Assembly: GCA_945483375.1 (NCBI GenBank)
Contig: CALYRQ010000045.1
Span: 1 to 7,017 of the forward strand
Direction: 5' to 3'
DNA from: an uncultured Elusimicrobia bacterium
GTDB taxonomy: Bacteria > Elusimicrobiota > Elusimicrobia > Elusimicrobiales > Elusimicrobiaceae
DNA: 7,017 nt
Positions within the stretch are counted from its first letter, which is position 1. Each line of letters opens with the position of its first letter. The position numbers were made by a program, and so were the translations under genes. This document shows, piece after piece, positions 1-6,370 of the stretch. The notes beneath the pieces were generated by a model. The model saw only the letters and a list, made by a program, of their open reading frames with translations, was not told the DNA's origin and made no database searches.

Positions 1-819
1 AAAGAGGCCAAGAAAAACGGTTACCGCGTAGCGCGGAATAAAAAGGAACTTGCCAAAATTAAATCGGGCAAACTTTTGGGGTTATTCTCTTCCGGGGCGA
101 TGCCCATGTCCGTAGAACTTTACAAACATCCGCAGGTCCCCACGCTGGCCGCGCAGGCTCAAAAAGCCGTGGAACTGATGGAACAAAATAAAAACGGCTT
201 TGTTTTAATGGCCGAAGCCGGAAAAATCGACTGGGCCGCCCACGCCAACGATGCGGGCGCGGTGCTGGCGGAAATGAAAACGTTGGACGCACTCGTCGCG
301 TTTGCCGTTAAGTACGCGGACGAACACCCGGATACGCTCGTTTACCTGAATGCGGACCACGATACGGGCCTGGGCTCATTTGTCTACCGTTATGTGGGCA
401 AAGAAGAAGCCGCCCGCAAAACCGCCCAGGGGGAAGCCTTATACGGCGGCAATACGGATTACGCTTCTTTCGGCGCGTTTAAATTATTTGAAAAACAGAC
501 GGGCAGTTTGTATTATTTAGAAGAAGAACTTAAAAAAATGCCGGCGGAAAAACGCACGCCCGAATATATTGAAGAGCGTTTATCCCAAGCGTTGGGGTAC
601 CCGGTTAATATCGCCGAATTTAGCAATTTGGACGATATTCCCGGCATCTTCCGCCAGGTAAACGAAAAACGCGGCATGTCGTGGGCGACGCAGAACCATT
701 CGGCTTCGCCGCTGATCGGCGTGGCCTACGGGGCGGAAGCGGAACGGTTTTCGGGCGTTTATCACAACACTGATATTTTGCCGCGTATGAAAGCCGCACT
801 GGGCTGGAACGAGGATTAA
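1..819 (+). CDS. Alkaline phosphatase (PhoA family), C-terminal part, 5' end outside window
   Basis: This is the last 272 residues of a metal-dependent phosphomonoesterase, normally exported to the periplasm to release phosphate from organic esters. The frame is open from base 1, so the start, any signal peptide and the nucleophile serine lie to the left. Visible metal-site residues (fragment numbering) are E72, D77 and H81 in the E-x4-D-x3-H block, D119-H120 in NADHDTG, and H233 in QNHSAS. They match E. coli PhoA E322, D327, H331, D369, H370 and H412. W78 sits where E. coli has K328, as in the TAB5-type enzymes. The H120-H233 gap is 113 residues against 42 in E. coli, so an extra segment of about 70 residues is inserted there. 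The end (GVYHNTDILPRMKAALGW) is typical of the family. The stop lies three bases before ftsX, suggesting co-transcription. The family call is strong. The natural substrate is unknown. Confidence 0.93.
   Translation, partial: KEAKKNGYRVARNKKELAKIKSGKLLGLFSSGAMPMSVELYKHPQVPTLAAQAQKAVELMEQNKNGFVLMAEAGKIDWAAHANDAGAVLAEMKTLDALVAFAVKYADEHPDTLVYLNADHDTGLGSFVYRYVGKEEAARKTAQGEALYGGNTDYASFGAFKLFEKQTGSLYYLEEELKKMPAEKRTPEYIEERLSQALGYPVNIAEFSNLDDIPGIFRQVNEKRGMSWATQNHSASPLIGVAYGAEAERFSGVYHNTDILPRMKAALGWNED
811..814 (+). promoter_or_regulatory. Ribosome binding site for ftsX
   Basis: GAGG lies eight bases before the ATG at 823, inside the last codons of the phosphatase gene. The position supports this start and suggests that ftsX translation is coupled to the upstream gene. 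Confidence 0.55.
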
Positions 820-822
820 TTT

Positions 823-1608
823 ATGGCGGATTTTTTGGAAAAAGAAACGGCTCCCGCCAAACCGAAACACGTCGGCCGGTTATACCGGCGATTGTTTCTT
901 TTGGTGTTTGCGGTGGCCGTGCTGTGGCAGAGCGCGCTGTTTATTGACATGCGCCTAAATGCGTATTACCGGGAACTTTCCGATTCTTTTAAAGTTATTT
1001 TCGTGGTGGAGGGGAGCCCCTCCAACGAGGTCCTGGCGCAAATGGGGGAAACCTTAAACCAAAAAGCGGACGTGGCCGCCGTGCGGCTGTTTTCGCCCGC
1101 GGACGCGCTGGAATCCGTCCGACGCCAAAATCCGCAGCTGACGGAATCGTTGCTTTTGATGGGCAAAAATAAAATGCCCGCATATTTTGAACTTAAACTG
1201 GCGGACCGGGCCGTGGGCAATGTGGGGCCGCTGGTGGATAATTTGGCCTCTGAATACGAAACTCTTTCCCCGCGTTACAACGCCGAACACGCGCGGCTCG
1301 TGTTCTATACGGGCTTGTGCGCCAAATTTTTGCGCCTTGCGCTATTGTTTGCGGGATTATTGTTTTTGGCTTTTATGTTTTTGGTGGAAGCCTATCCGGC
1401 CGCCGGCGCGCGCGCACATCATGTAAGCGGTGCGCTGTCGGGCGTGTTGGCTGGGGTGTGCTCCGGCGCGTTTTTTGCGGTAATGCTGTACCCTACCGGC
1501 TTCTTGAGTGAGGCCGCGCGGCTGTTTACCACGCCGGAACGGCAGATTTTGGTGCTCGTGTTTTGCGGGCTTTTGGGGTGGACGCTGTCCAAATGGCAAA
1601 AATTTTAA
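823..1608 (+). CDS. ftsX: Cell division protein FtsX (permease-like)
   Basis: FtsX is the inner-membrane partner of the ATPase FtsE. The complex does not transport; it transmits ATP-driven movement to a periplasmic activator of cell-wall hydrolases. The 261-residue protein has the FtsX layout: a short cytoplasmic N-terminus, membrane segment 1 (about 24-41), a periplasmic domain (about 42-163), and three C-terminal segments (about 169-188, 202-223, 241-256). The periplasmic domain carries a family-like block, KNKMPAYFELKL, comparable to the NPLPASFEV-type motif. It is shorter than E. coli FtsX (352 aa), mainly at the N-terminus, and closer to the Gram-positive type. The next gene encodes an EnvC-type protein, its expected partner, and overlaps it by 16 bases. 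ftsE, normally just upstream, is replaced by a phosphatase gene. Sequence similarity is modest, so the call rests on topology, the motif and the neighbour. Confidence 0.85.
   Translation: MADFLEKETAPAKPKHVGRLYRRLFLLVFAVAVLWQSALFIDMRLNAYYRELSDSFKVIFVVEGSPSNEVLAQMGETLNQKADVAAVRLFSPADALESVRRQNPQLTESLLLMGKNKMPAYFELKLADRAVGNVGPLVDNLASEYETLSPRYNAEHARLVFYTGLCAKFLRLALLFAGLLFLAFMFLVEAYPAAGARAHHVSGALSGVLAGVCSGAFFAVMLYPTGFLSEAARLFTTPERQILVLVFCGLLGWTLSKWQKF
1575..1582 (+). promoter_or_regulatory. Probable ribosome binding site for the envC-like gene
   Basis: GGGGTGGA lies ten bases before the ATG at 1593, inside the ftsX coding region. It favours the ATG at 1593 over the TTG at 1563, which would add ten residues ahead of the signal peptide. 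Confidence 0.4.
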
Positions 1609-2768
1609 ACGTTTTCCTGCTTCTTCTGTTCTGCGCTTCGCCGCTTTTTTGCGACGAAGCCGCCGACCGTAAGAAAGAAATCGAACGGATTCAAAAAGAG
1701 GCCGCCCAAAAAGAAAACGAATTAAAAAAATACCGGGAGCAGGAAAAGAAAATTTCAAAAGAAATTTCCGCGTTGGAAAGCCAAAAAGCCCGGACGCAGC
1801 AGTTGAAAAACAAAGTGGAGTCCGACATTTCTTTTGTGGAGCAGAATTTGCTTTCCATCGAAGAAAAACGCGCCGCGCTGGAACGCAGTATGCCCATGTG
1901 GCAGGGCGTGGCGGAAGAAGAATTAAAAACGTATTATTTTACTCCCTCCTGCGCGTTTTGCGCGGGGGGATACAGCCTGGAGCAGGATATTTTTGTCGAG
2001 CGTATGGTAACGCACAAAGCGGCGTTTGCGGCAGAGCTTAAAAAAGAAAACCGGGAAGCCAAAGAACGCATCCATTCGTTTGAAGAACGCAATAAAAAAC
2101 TGCTCGCGCAAAGTTCTAAAATTAAAGAAGAGCAGGCGGTTATTTCGAAGTCTTTTAATAAAAAGAAACAGGATTTGGACGTTACCAAACGCAAGGCCGA
2201 CGCCGTGCGTAAGGAAATCAACGAATTGAACAAATCCGCCGCCGAGCTGAACAATTTACTCGCGTCGTTTGAGCGCAAACGCAAGGCCGAAGCCGCCAAA
2301 AAGGCCGCTTCTTCCAAGAGTTCTGCCCCGTCGGATAAGAAATTATCCGGCCCGAAAATCGACGTGCCCGCGCACAGCCTGCCGTGGCCGGTGAACGGAA
2401 GTGTTATCAGCAAATTCGGCAAAGAATACCGCGCCGACCTTAATACGTGGATTTTCCGCGACGGCATTAAAATTTCCGCCTCGTCCGGCGAGTCCGTCCG
2501 TTCCGTGGCCGCCGGCAGCGTGATTTATGCAGGGCCCTTCCGCTCGTACGGCAACGTGGTGATTGTGGACCATAACAAAGGGTTCTTTAGCATTTACGGA
2601 TTTTTGAAAGAAATTCAAGTTTCCGTCGGCGATAAGTTGCCCGTACAGGGCGTTATCGGCACGGCGGGCAAAGACACGCAGGCGCGTTCCGGCACCGGCA
2701 GAAGCGCGGTGTATTTCGAAATACGCCAAGGCGCCACGGCGGTGGACCCGCAGGTGTGGCTGAAATAA
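1593..2768 (+). CDS. EnvC-type murein hydrolase activator (coiled coil plus degenerate LytM/M23 domain)
   Basis: EnvC-type proteins are recruited by FtsX in the periplasm and switch on N-acetylmuramyl-L-alanine amidases that split septal peptidoglycan. Starting at the ATG at 1593 (391 aa), the protein has a hydrophobic export signal (about 1-20), Lys/Glu-rich coiled coils (about 22-95 and 140-240), an Ala/Lys/Ser linker, and a LytM domain (about 263-391). Key LytM zinc positions are changed: H-x-G-x-D reads R289-D-G-I-K293, the Y-x-H-L histidine is F337, and the H-x-H-F-E block reads A372-V-Y374-F-E. The C-terminal YFEIR...VDPQVWLK pattern resembles E. coli EnvC, which is also non-catalytic. 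The role is therefore activation, not cutting. The start codon overlaps ftsX by 16 bases, implying coupled synthesis. C120-A-F-C123 between the coiled coils is unusual. A CwlO-like or NlpD-like role is less likely given the ftsX neighbour. Confidence 0.88.
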   Translation: MAKILNVFLLLLFCASPLFCDEAADRKKEIERIQKEAAQKENELKKYREQEKKISKEISALESQKARTQQLKNKVESDISFVEQNLLSIEEKRAALERSMPMWQGVAEEELKTYYFTPSCAFCAGGYSLEQDIFVERMVTHKAAFAAELKKENREAKERIHSFEERNKKLLAQSSKIKEEQAVISKSFNKKKQDLDVTKRKADAVRKEINELNKSAAELNNLLASFERKRKAEAAKKAASSKSSAPSDKKLSGPKIDVPAHSLPWPVNGSVISKFGKEYRADLNTWIFRDGIKISASSGESVRSVAAGSVIYAGPFRSYGNVVIVDHNKGFFSIYGFLKEIQVSVGDKLPVQGVIGTAGKDTQARSGTGRSAVYFEIRQGATAVDPQVWLK

Positions 2769-2773
2769 ATTTT

Positions 2774-2780
2774 GAGAGGA
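2774..2780 (+). promoter_or_regulatory. Ribosome binding site for the S41 protease gene
   Basis: GAGAGGA lies in the 15-base gap after the envC-like stop and ends three bases before the ATG at 2784. It fixes that ATG as the start. An in-frame TTG at 2772 would overlap the site itself. Confidence 0.65.
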
Positions 2781-2783
2781 ATT

Positions 2784-4127
2784 ATGAAATCAAAAAAACT
2801 CAATCGTTTCGCCGTTTTGGCGGCCGTCTTATTTTTTATGGGGACGCTGTTCCCGTACGCTTACGCGGCCGCCGACAGCAGTTTAAAACAGCTCCGCACG
2901 TTTGTGGACGTGCTGGAATTTGTGAAAGAAAACTATGTGGAAAAAACGGATACGGACAAACTGATTGCCGGCGCCATTAAAGGAATGGTGAACGAACTGG
3001 ACGATTTTTCCCAATACCTGAACCCGAAAGATTATAAAGACTTAAAAAACGATACCCGCGGGGACTTCGGCGGTCTGGGGATCCGCCTGCAAAAAATAGA
3101 CGGTTTTATTACCGTCGTAACGCCCATGCCGGGTACGCCGGCGTTTAAGTTGGGTGTTATGCCGGGCGACCGCATTTTGTTTGTGGACGATAAAGATTTG
3201 GACGGCATGAAGCTGGATGAGGCCGTGGAACTTATGCGCGGGCCGGTGGGGAGCAAGGTCAAAATCACCATGAGCCGCAAAGACGAAAAATCCGGTGACT
3301 ATAAAAAACTGCCTGATTTTAACTTTAAGCGCGAAAAAATCGTGCCCGAAGTGGTCTACCACCGCATGCTGCCCGGCAAAGTGGGTTACCTTTATATGGT
3401 GGATTTTTCCGGCCACAGTACCGAAGAAGTGAAAAAAGCCCTTGCCGATTTACAAAAACAGGGTATGACCTCGCTGGTGCTCGACCTGCGTTTTAACCCC
3501 GGCGGCCTTTTGACGGGCGCGGTGGATATTTCCAAACTGTTCTTGGGTCCGGACCAAATGATTGTGTATACCCAGGGGCGCAAGCAGGAATACTATCAGG
3601 AATTTAAAACCTCTTCCAGAGGCGAATACCTGGACGTGCCGATGGCCGTTCTCGTAAACCAGGGCTCCGCGAGCGCGAGCGAAATCGTTTCCGGCGCGCT
3701 CCAGGACAACGGCCGCGCGTTTGTGGCCGGCCAGCGGACGTTCGGCAAAGCCAGCGTCCAGCAGGTGTTGCCGCTTTCCGGCGGTGCGGGCCTGCGTCTG
3801 ACGATTGCCAAATACTATACGCCTTCCGGTCGTCTGATTCAACGCGACTACCGCGATAAATCCAAAGCGGACGAAGGCGGTATTCTGCCGGATGTCGAGG
3901 TAATCGTTTCCCCGGACGAAGAAGCCAAAGTGTTTATGCAGTATAATGATATTATTTACACCCCCGGCAAAGCCGCGCCCGTAATGGAATTTAAAGCCAA
4001 AGACCCGGTGCTCGACCGCGCCGTGGAAATTTTAACCGGCAAAGTAACCTTGGAAAGCGCCAAAGAAACTTCCCAAAAAGAAGCCGAAGAACGCAAAGTC
4101 AAACAGGAAGCCAAGGATAATAAATAA
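2784..4127 (+). CDS. C-terminal processing peptidase, S41 family (CtpA/Prc type)
   Basis: This is a secreted serine protease that cuts proteins from their C-terminal ends, acting in the periplasm on cell-wall enzymes, lipoproteins or damaged proteins. The 447-residue protein has a clear signal peptide (KSKK, a hydrophobic core, likely cleavage after A28 in AYA|A), an N-terminal helical part, a PDZ domain (about 93-175, opening with GGLGIRLQ), and the S41 core. The catalytic serine is S297 in GSASASEI, with K322 in TFGKAS 25 residues later, exactly the Prc Ser-Lys spacing. D308 in QDNGR matches the Prc aspartate. The tail (about 405-447) is charged and low in complexity. Length and single PDZ fit CtpA rather than the larger E. 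coli Prc. It follows the envC-like gene by 15 bases. Because CtpA proteases degrade peptidoglycan hydrolases in some Gram-negatives, it may counterbalance the FtsX-EnvC activator. That role is inferred. Confidence 0.93.
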   Translation: MKSKKLNRFAVLAAVLFFMGTLFPYAYAAADSSLKQLRTFVDVLEFVKENYVEKTDTDKLIAGAIKGMVNELDDFSQYLNPKDYKDLKNDTRGDFGGLGIRLQKIDGFITVVTPMPGTPAFKLGVMPGDRILFVDDKDLDGMKLDEAVELMRGPVGSKVKITMSRKDEKSGDYKKLPDFNFKREKIVPEVVYHRMLPGKVGYLYMVDFSGHSTEEVKKALADLQKQGMTSLVLDLRFNPGGLLTGAVDISKLFLGPDQMIVYTQGRKQEYYQEFKTSSRGEYLDVPMAVLVNQGSASASEIVSGALQDNGRAFVAGQRTFGKASVQQVLPLSGGAGLRLTIAKYYTPSGRLIQRDYRDKSKADEGGILPDVEVIVSPDEEAKVFMQYNDIIYTPGKAAPVMEFKAKDPVLDRAVEILTGKVTLESAKETSQKEAEERKVKQEAKDNK

Positions 4128-4129
4128 GT

Positions 4130-5149
4130 ATGAAAAAAGATTTGATGATTTTGGGTATCGAGTCCACGTGCGACGAAACTTCCGCCGCGCTCTTAAAAGG
4201 CGGAAAGGAAATCGTTTCCAACGTGATTTATTCGCAAATCGAAGAACATAAAAAATATCACGGCGTAGTACCCGAACTGGCCAGCCGCGCGCATGCGGCC
4301 AAAATCGCCACCGTCATTAACGAAGCGTTGGGTGATCGCCCGCTTGATTACGTGGCGTTTGCCAGCGGCCCCGGCCTGCCGGGGGGGCTCATGGTGGGTC
4401 GTGTGGCGGCGGAGACCCTTGCAAATTTCAAAAAAACGCCTATAATAGGAGTAAACCACCTGGAGGGACACATCTTCGCTTGCGAGTTTGAAGGAACCGA
4501 GGCGAAGGCGCGTTTGTCGTTCCCCCTGGTGGCTTTGGTCGTTTCGGGCGGGCATACGGAGCTGTGGTACGTAAAAGGCTACGGCGACTATAAAATTTTG
4601 GGCCGCACGCGTGACGACGCAGCCGGCGAAGCGTTTGACAAAGTGGCCAAACTGCTGGGGTTGCCTTACCCCGGCGGGCCGCAGGTGTCCAAACAGGCGT
4701 TAAGCGGCAGACGGGACGCAATCGCGTTTCCGCGTCCGCTGTTGCTCGGAACGTGGGAATTTTCGTTCAGCGGCATTAAAACGGCCGTCAGTTATTATTT
4801 GCGCGACCATCAAGACTACAGCGTGCCCGACGTATGCGCCAGTTTTGAAGAAGCCATGGTGGAAACCTTGGTTACCAAAACGTTATGGGCCGCCAAAAAA
4901 TATAAAGTCAAACACATTGCCGTGGGAGGAGGCGTTGCCGCCAATACGCTCCTGCGCGAGCGGATGACGGAAAAAGCCAAAGAAATGGGCGTGGAAACGC
5001 ACTTTGTGGAGCGAAAACTGTCTTCGGACAATGCCGCCATGATTGCACTGGCCGCTTATAAAAAACTGGAACACGCCGAAAAAACGGGCAAGCCGGTAAA
5101 AAAGAATATTAACATTGATCCCAATATGAAAGTGCGCAACTGGGACTAG
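4130..5149 (+). CDS. tsaD: tRNA N6-threonylcarbamoyladenosine transferase subunit TsaD
   Basis: TsaD, with TsaB and TsaE, transfers the threonylcarbamoyl group to A37 of ANN-decoding tRNAs in the cytoplasm, a near-universal modification for accurate decoding. The 339-residue protein (E. coli 337) shows all hallmarks: GIESTCDETSAA at the N-terminus, GVVPELASRAH, the metal ligands H110 and H114 in NHLEGH, VSGGHTEL, DDAAGEAFDKVAK followed by YPGGP, FSGIKTA, the GGGVAANTLLR nucleotide loop, and the third metal ligand D300 in SSDNAAMI. It is complete and looks active. The ATG at 4130 is two bases after the protease stop, with only a weak AAGGA twelve bases away. An in-frame ATG at 4145 gives a start (MILGIEST) closer to the usual family N-terminus, so the true start is uncertain by five residues. 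No tsaB or tsaE lies nearby. The DNA at 4419-4446 looks like a promoter. Confidence 0.97.
   Translation: MKKDLMILGIESTCDETSAALLKGGKEIVSNVIYSQIEEHKKYHGVVPELASRAHAAKIATVINEALGDRPLDYVAFASGPGLPGGLMVGRVAAETLANFKKTPIIGVNHLEGHIFACEFEGTEAKARLSFPLVALVVSGGHTELWYVKGYGDYKILGRTRDDAAGEAFDKVAKLLGLPYPGGPQVSKQALSGRRDAIAFPRPLLLGTWEFSFSGIKTAVSYYLRDHQDYSVPDVCASFEEAMVETLVTKTLWAAKKYKVKHIAVGGGVAANTLLRERMTEKAKEMGVETHFVERKLSSDNAAMIALAAYKKLEHAEKTGKPVKKNINIDPNMKVRNWD
4419..4446 (+). promoter_or_regulatory. Sigma-70-like promoter motif inside tsaD (weakly supported)
   Basis: TTGCAA at 4419-4424 and a perfect TATAAT at 4441-4446 are separated by 16 bases of AT-rich DNA with a seven-A run. The -10 box is encoded through two successive ATA isoleucine codons, whereas most isoleucines in the window use ATT or ATC. 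Transcription would start near 4453 and could serve the solute-binding and GAF genes independently of the cell-wall genes. It lies in coding sequence for a conserved protein region, about 700 bases before the next gene, so chance is a real alternative. Confidence 0.25.
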
Positions 5150-5150
5150 C

Positions 5151-5154
5151 GAGG
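5151..5154 (+). promoter_or_regulatory. Ribosome binding site that fixes the start of the solute-binding protein
   Basis: GAGG lies in the 13-base gap after the tsaD stop, eight bases before the ATG at 5163. The codon directly before that ATG is an in-frame TAA (5160-5162), so translation cannot begin further upstream. Together these show that the protein is made without a signal peptide. Confidence 0.7.
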
Positions 5155-5162
5155 TTTTTTAA

Positions 5163-6368
5163 ATGATTTTGTGGGCCATGCCCGATTCGGGCGCCAAGAC
5201 CAAAGAGGATCACGCCTCATTTGTTTCGCTCTTTAAGCAGGAATATCCGTCTGTCGACTTAACCGTCCGCGTATTTACGCGCAACGTGCTCTGGCGGCGG
5301 ATGTTTACCATCAAAAATCCGACGCATGAAGAAGAAATCCCGGATATTATTCAAATTCCGCATTATTGGACGGCTCTTTTGGTGCGCGAAGGCGTGGCGG
5401 CCAATTTGTCGGAGCTGGACCCGGGTTTATCGCTTTCCGAGTGTCTGCTTCCGCTTAAAGCGCATTGTTACCAGCCCGGCACGAAAGACATTTATTCCTA
5501 TCCGTGGTGGTTTGATTTAAGCGCGCTCCATTACCGGGCCGACCATTTAAAACTGGTTACTTCCAACCCCGAAAAAGATCTCTCCACCTGGCAGGGCCTT
5601 TTGGACGTGTGCGAAGCCCTGCGCGAAAAATTCAGCGACATCCCCGGCTACTTCCCCATGCAAAACAGCGATTGGCGCGGTTCCTTGTCTATGCGCAACG
5701 CACTGCCGTGCGTGTGGGGGCGCGGCGGGGCCTTATTGTCGGCGGACCGCGGCGAAACGCTGGTGGGTACCAAAGTTTTTAAAGAGGGCCTGCGCGACTA
5801 TATCACGCTGGCTCTTAAAAACTATATGCCGATTCTGCGCGAGCGCGGCTCGCTCGGGACGATGGCCTCCGGCAAAGCCAGCATGATGATTTCCCGCAAG
5901 CAGGGTGTCAACACCTTTAGCGCGCGGCGCGGCCTGCGCGTACGCACGCTGCCTGTACCTACGACGGGGGAACAAAGCCATGCGTATTTGTCCGCGATGA
6001 ACTTGTTTATCAACGTCCGCAGCCAGCATAAAAAAGACGCGCTCAAATTTATCAAATTCTGCGCCCGGCCCGATATGCAGCTTACATACGCGGGCATGAT
6101 TGAGGCTTTTCCCGCGTTTGAAAGCGCGTTTGAACAATTTATTTTTTCTTCGTCCCAGCGTCTGCAGACGTACACGGGCATTTTGTCCACGGCGCGGACG
6201 TTGCCGAACATCACGGTAATGGGTACGATTATGGAAATTTTAAAACGCATCTTAGCCGTGTGCGCCACGCAAATCGTGGAAAACCGTTTTACGCAAGCCT
6301 CCTTGGACGGGGAACTCGACCTGGCCGCCAAAGAAATTGAATACTTGCTGTCCATTTACGAGGGATAA
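5163..6368 (+). CDS. Solute-binding protein (ABC family 1-like) lacking a signal peptide
   Basis: The 401-residue protein has the sequence pattern of sugar/oligosaccharide-type binding proteins of ABC importers. It opens with a first strand (MILWAMPDSG) and a helix ending FKQEYPSVDLTV, followed by PDIIQIPHYWT (60-70), YPWWFD (113-118, a likely ligand-pocket segment), LHYRADHL, STWQGLLDVC, WGRGGALLS, MASGKASMMIS, and a hinge/C-lobe region ending in LDLAAKEIEYLLS. Mature family members begin almost exactly where this protein begins, but no signal peptide or lipobox precedes it. An in-frame TAA abuts the ATG, so none can be added. Six scattered cysteines (94, 102, 150, 183, 300, 367) also suit a cytoplasmic protein. 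No permease or ATPase gene is visible. The next gene, two bases on, encodes a GAF sensor, so a role as an intracellular ligand sensor is plausible but inferred. Decay of a former exported protein is possible, though the frame is intact. Confidence 0.82.
   Translation: MILWAMPDSGAKTKEDHASFVSLFKQEYPSVDLTVRVFTRNVLWRRMFTIKNPTHEEEIPDIIQIPHYWTALLVREGVAANLSELDPGLSLSECLLPLKAHCYQPGTKDIYSYPWWFDLSALHYRADHLKLVTSNPEKDLSTWQGLLDVCEALREKFSDIPGYFPMQNSDWRGSLSMRNALPCVWGRGGALLSADRGETLVGTKVFKEGLRDYITLALKNYMPILRERGSLGTMASGKASMMISRKQGVNTFSARRGLRVRTLPVPTTGEQSHAYLSAMNLFINVRSQHKKDALKFIKFCARPDMQLTYAGMIEAFPAFESAFEQFIFSSSQRLQTYTGILSTARTLPNITVMGTIMEILKRILAVCATQIVENRFTQASLDGELDLAAKEIEYLLSIYEG
6360..6365 (+). promoter_or_regulatory. 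Ribosome binding site for the GAF-domain gene
   Basis: GAGGGA overlaps the last codons and stop of the solute-binding gene and ends five bases before the ATG at 6371. It supports this start and coupled translation of the two genes. Confidence 0.65.
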
Positions 6369-6370
6369 AA

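Noticed and set aside
76..819. TTG at 76 as the start of the phosphatase gene
   Set aside because: The frame stays open to base 1 and the upstream residues fit the family. The gene is simply cut by the window edge.
944..969. TTGACA followed by TATTAC in ftsX as a promoter
   Set aside because: The spacer is only 14 bases, too short for a normal sigma-70 promoter, and it lies inside coding sequence.
1187..1511. Two shifted plus-strand frames inside ftsX
   Set aside because: They are Arg/Trp-rich out-of-frame readings of the FtsX membrane region, with no independent support.
1563..1592. TTG at 1563 as the start of the EnvC-like gene
   Set aside because: It adds ten residues before a well-formed signal peptide. 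The ATG at 1593 has a usable ribosome site and gives a normal export signal.
1629..1655. Lipoprotein signal in the EnvC-like protein (cysteine at residue 20)
   Set aside because: The residues before C20 are Leu-Phe, not the small residue needed just before a lipobox cysteine, so ordinary signal peptidase cleavage or a membrane anchor is likelier.
1934..2467. Long minus-strand frame of 177 codons opposite the EnvC-like gene
   Set aside because: Its protein has no recognisable motif and is the mirror of a clear coiled-coil gene. Such frames arise by chance opposite biased codon use.
2772..2783. TTG at 2772 as the start of the protease gene
   Set aside because: The Shine-Dalgarno GAGAGGA lies inside this extension, and the signal peptide begins properly at the ATG at 2784.
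4368..4387. GC-rich inverted repeat (CCCCGG, short loop, CCGGGG) in tsaD
   Set aside because: It encodes the conserved Gly/Pro loop PGLPGG and has no following T-run, so coding constraint explains it.
5151..5160. Six-T run after tsaD as an intrinsic terminator
   Set aside because: No stem-loop precedes it, and the bases form the spacer between the ribosome site and the next ATG.
5822..6355. Long minus-strand frame of 177 codons opposite the solute-binding gene
   Set aside because: No motif, no ribosome site and full overlap with a well-supported gene.
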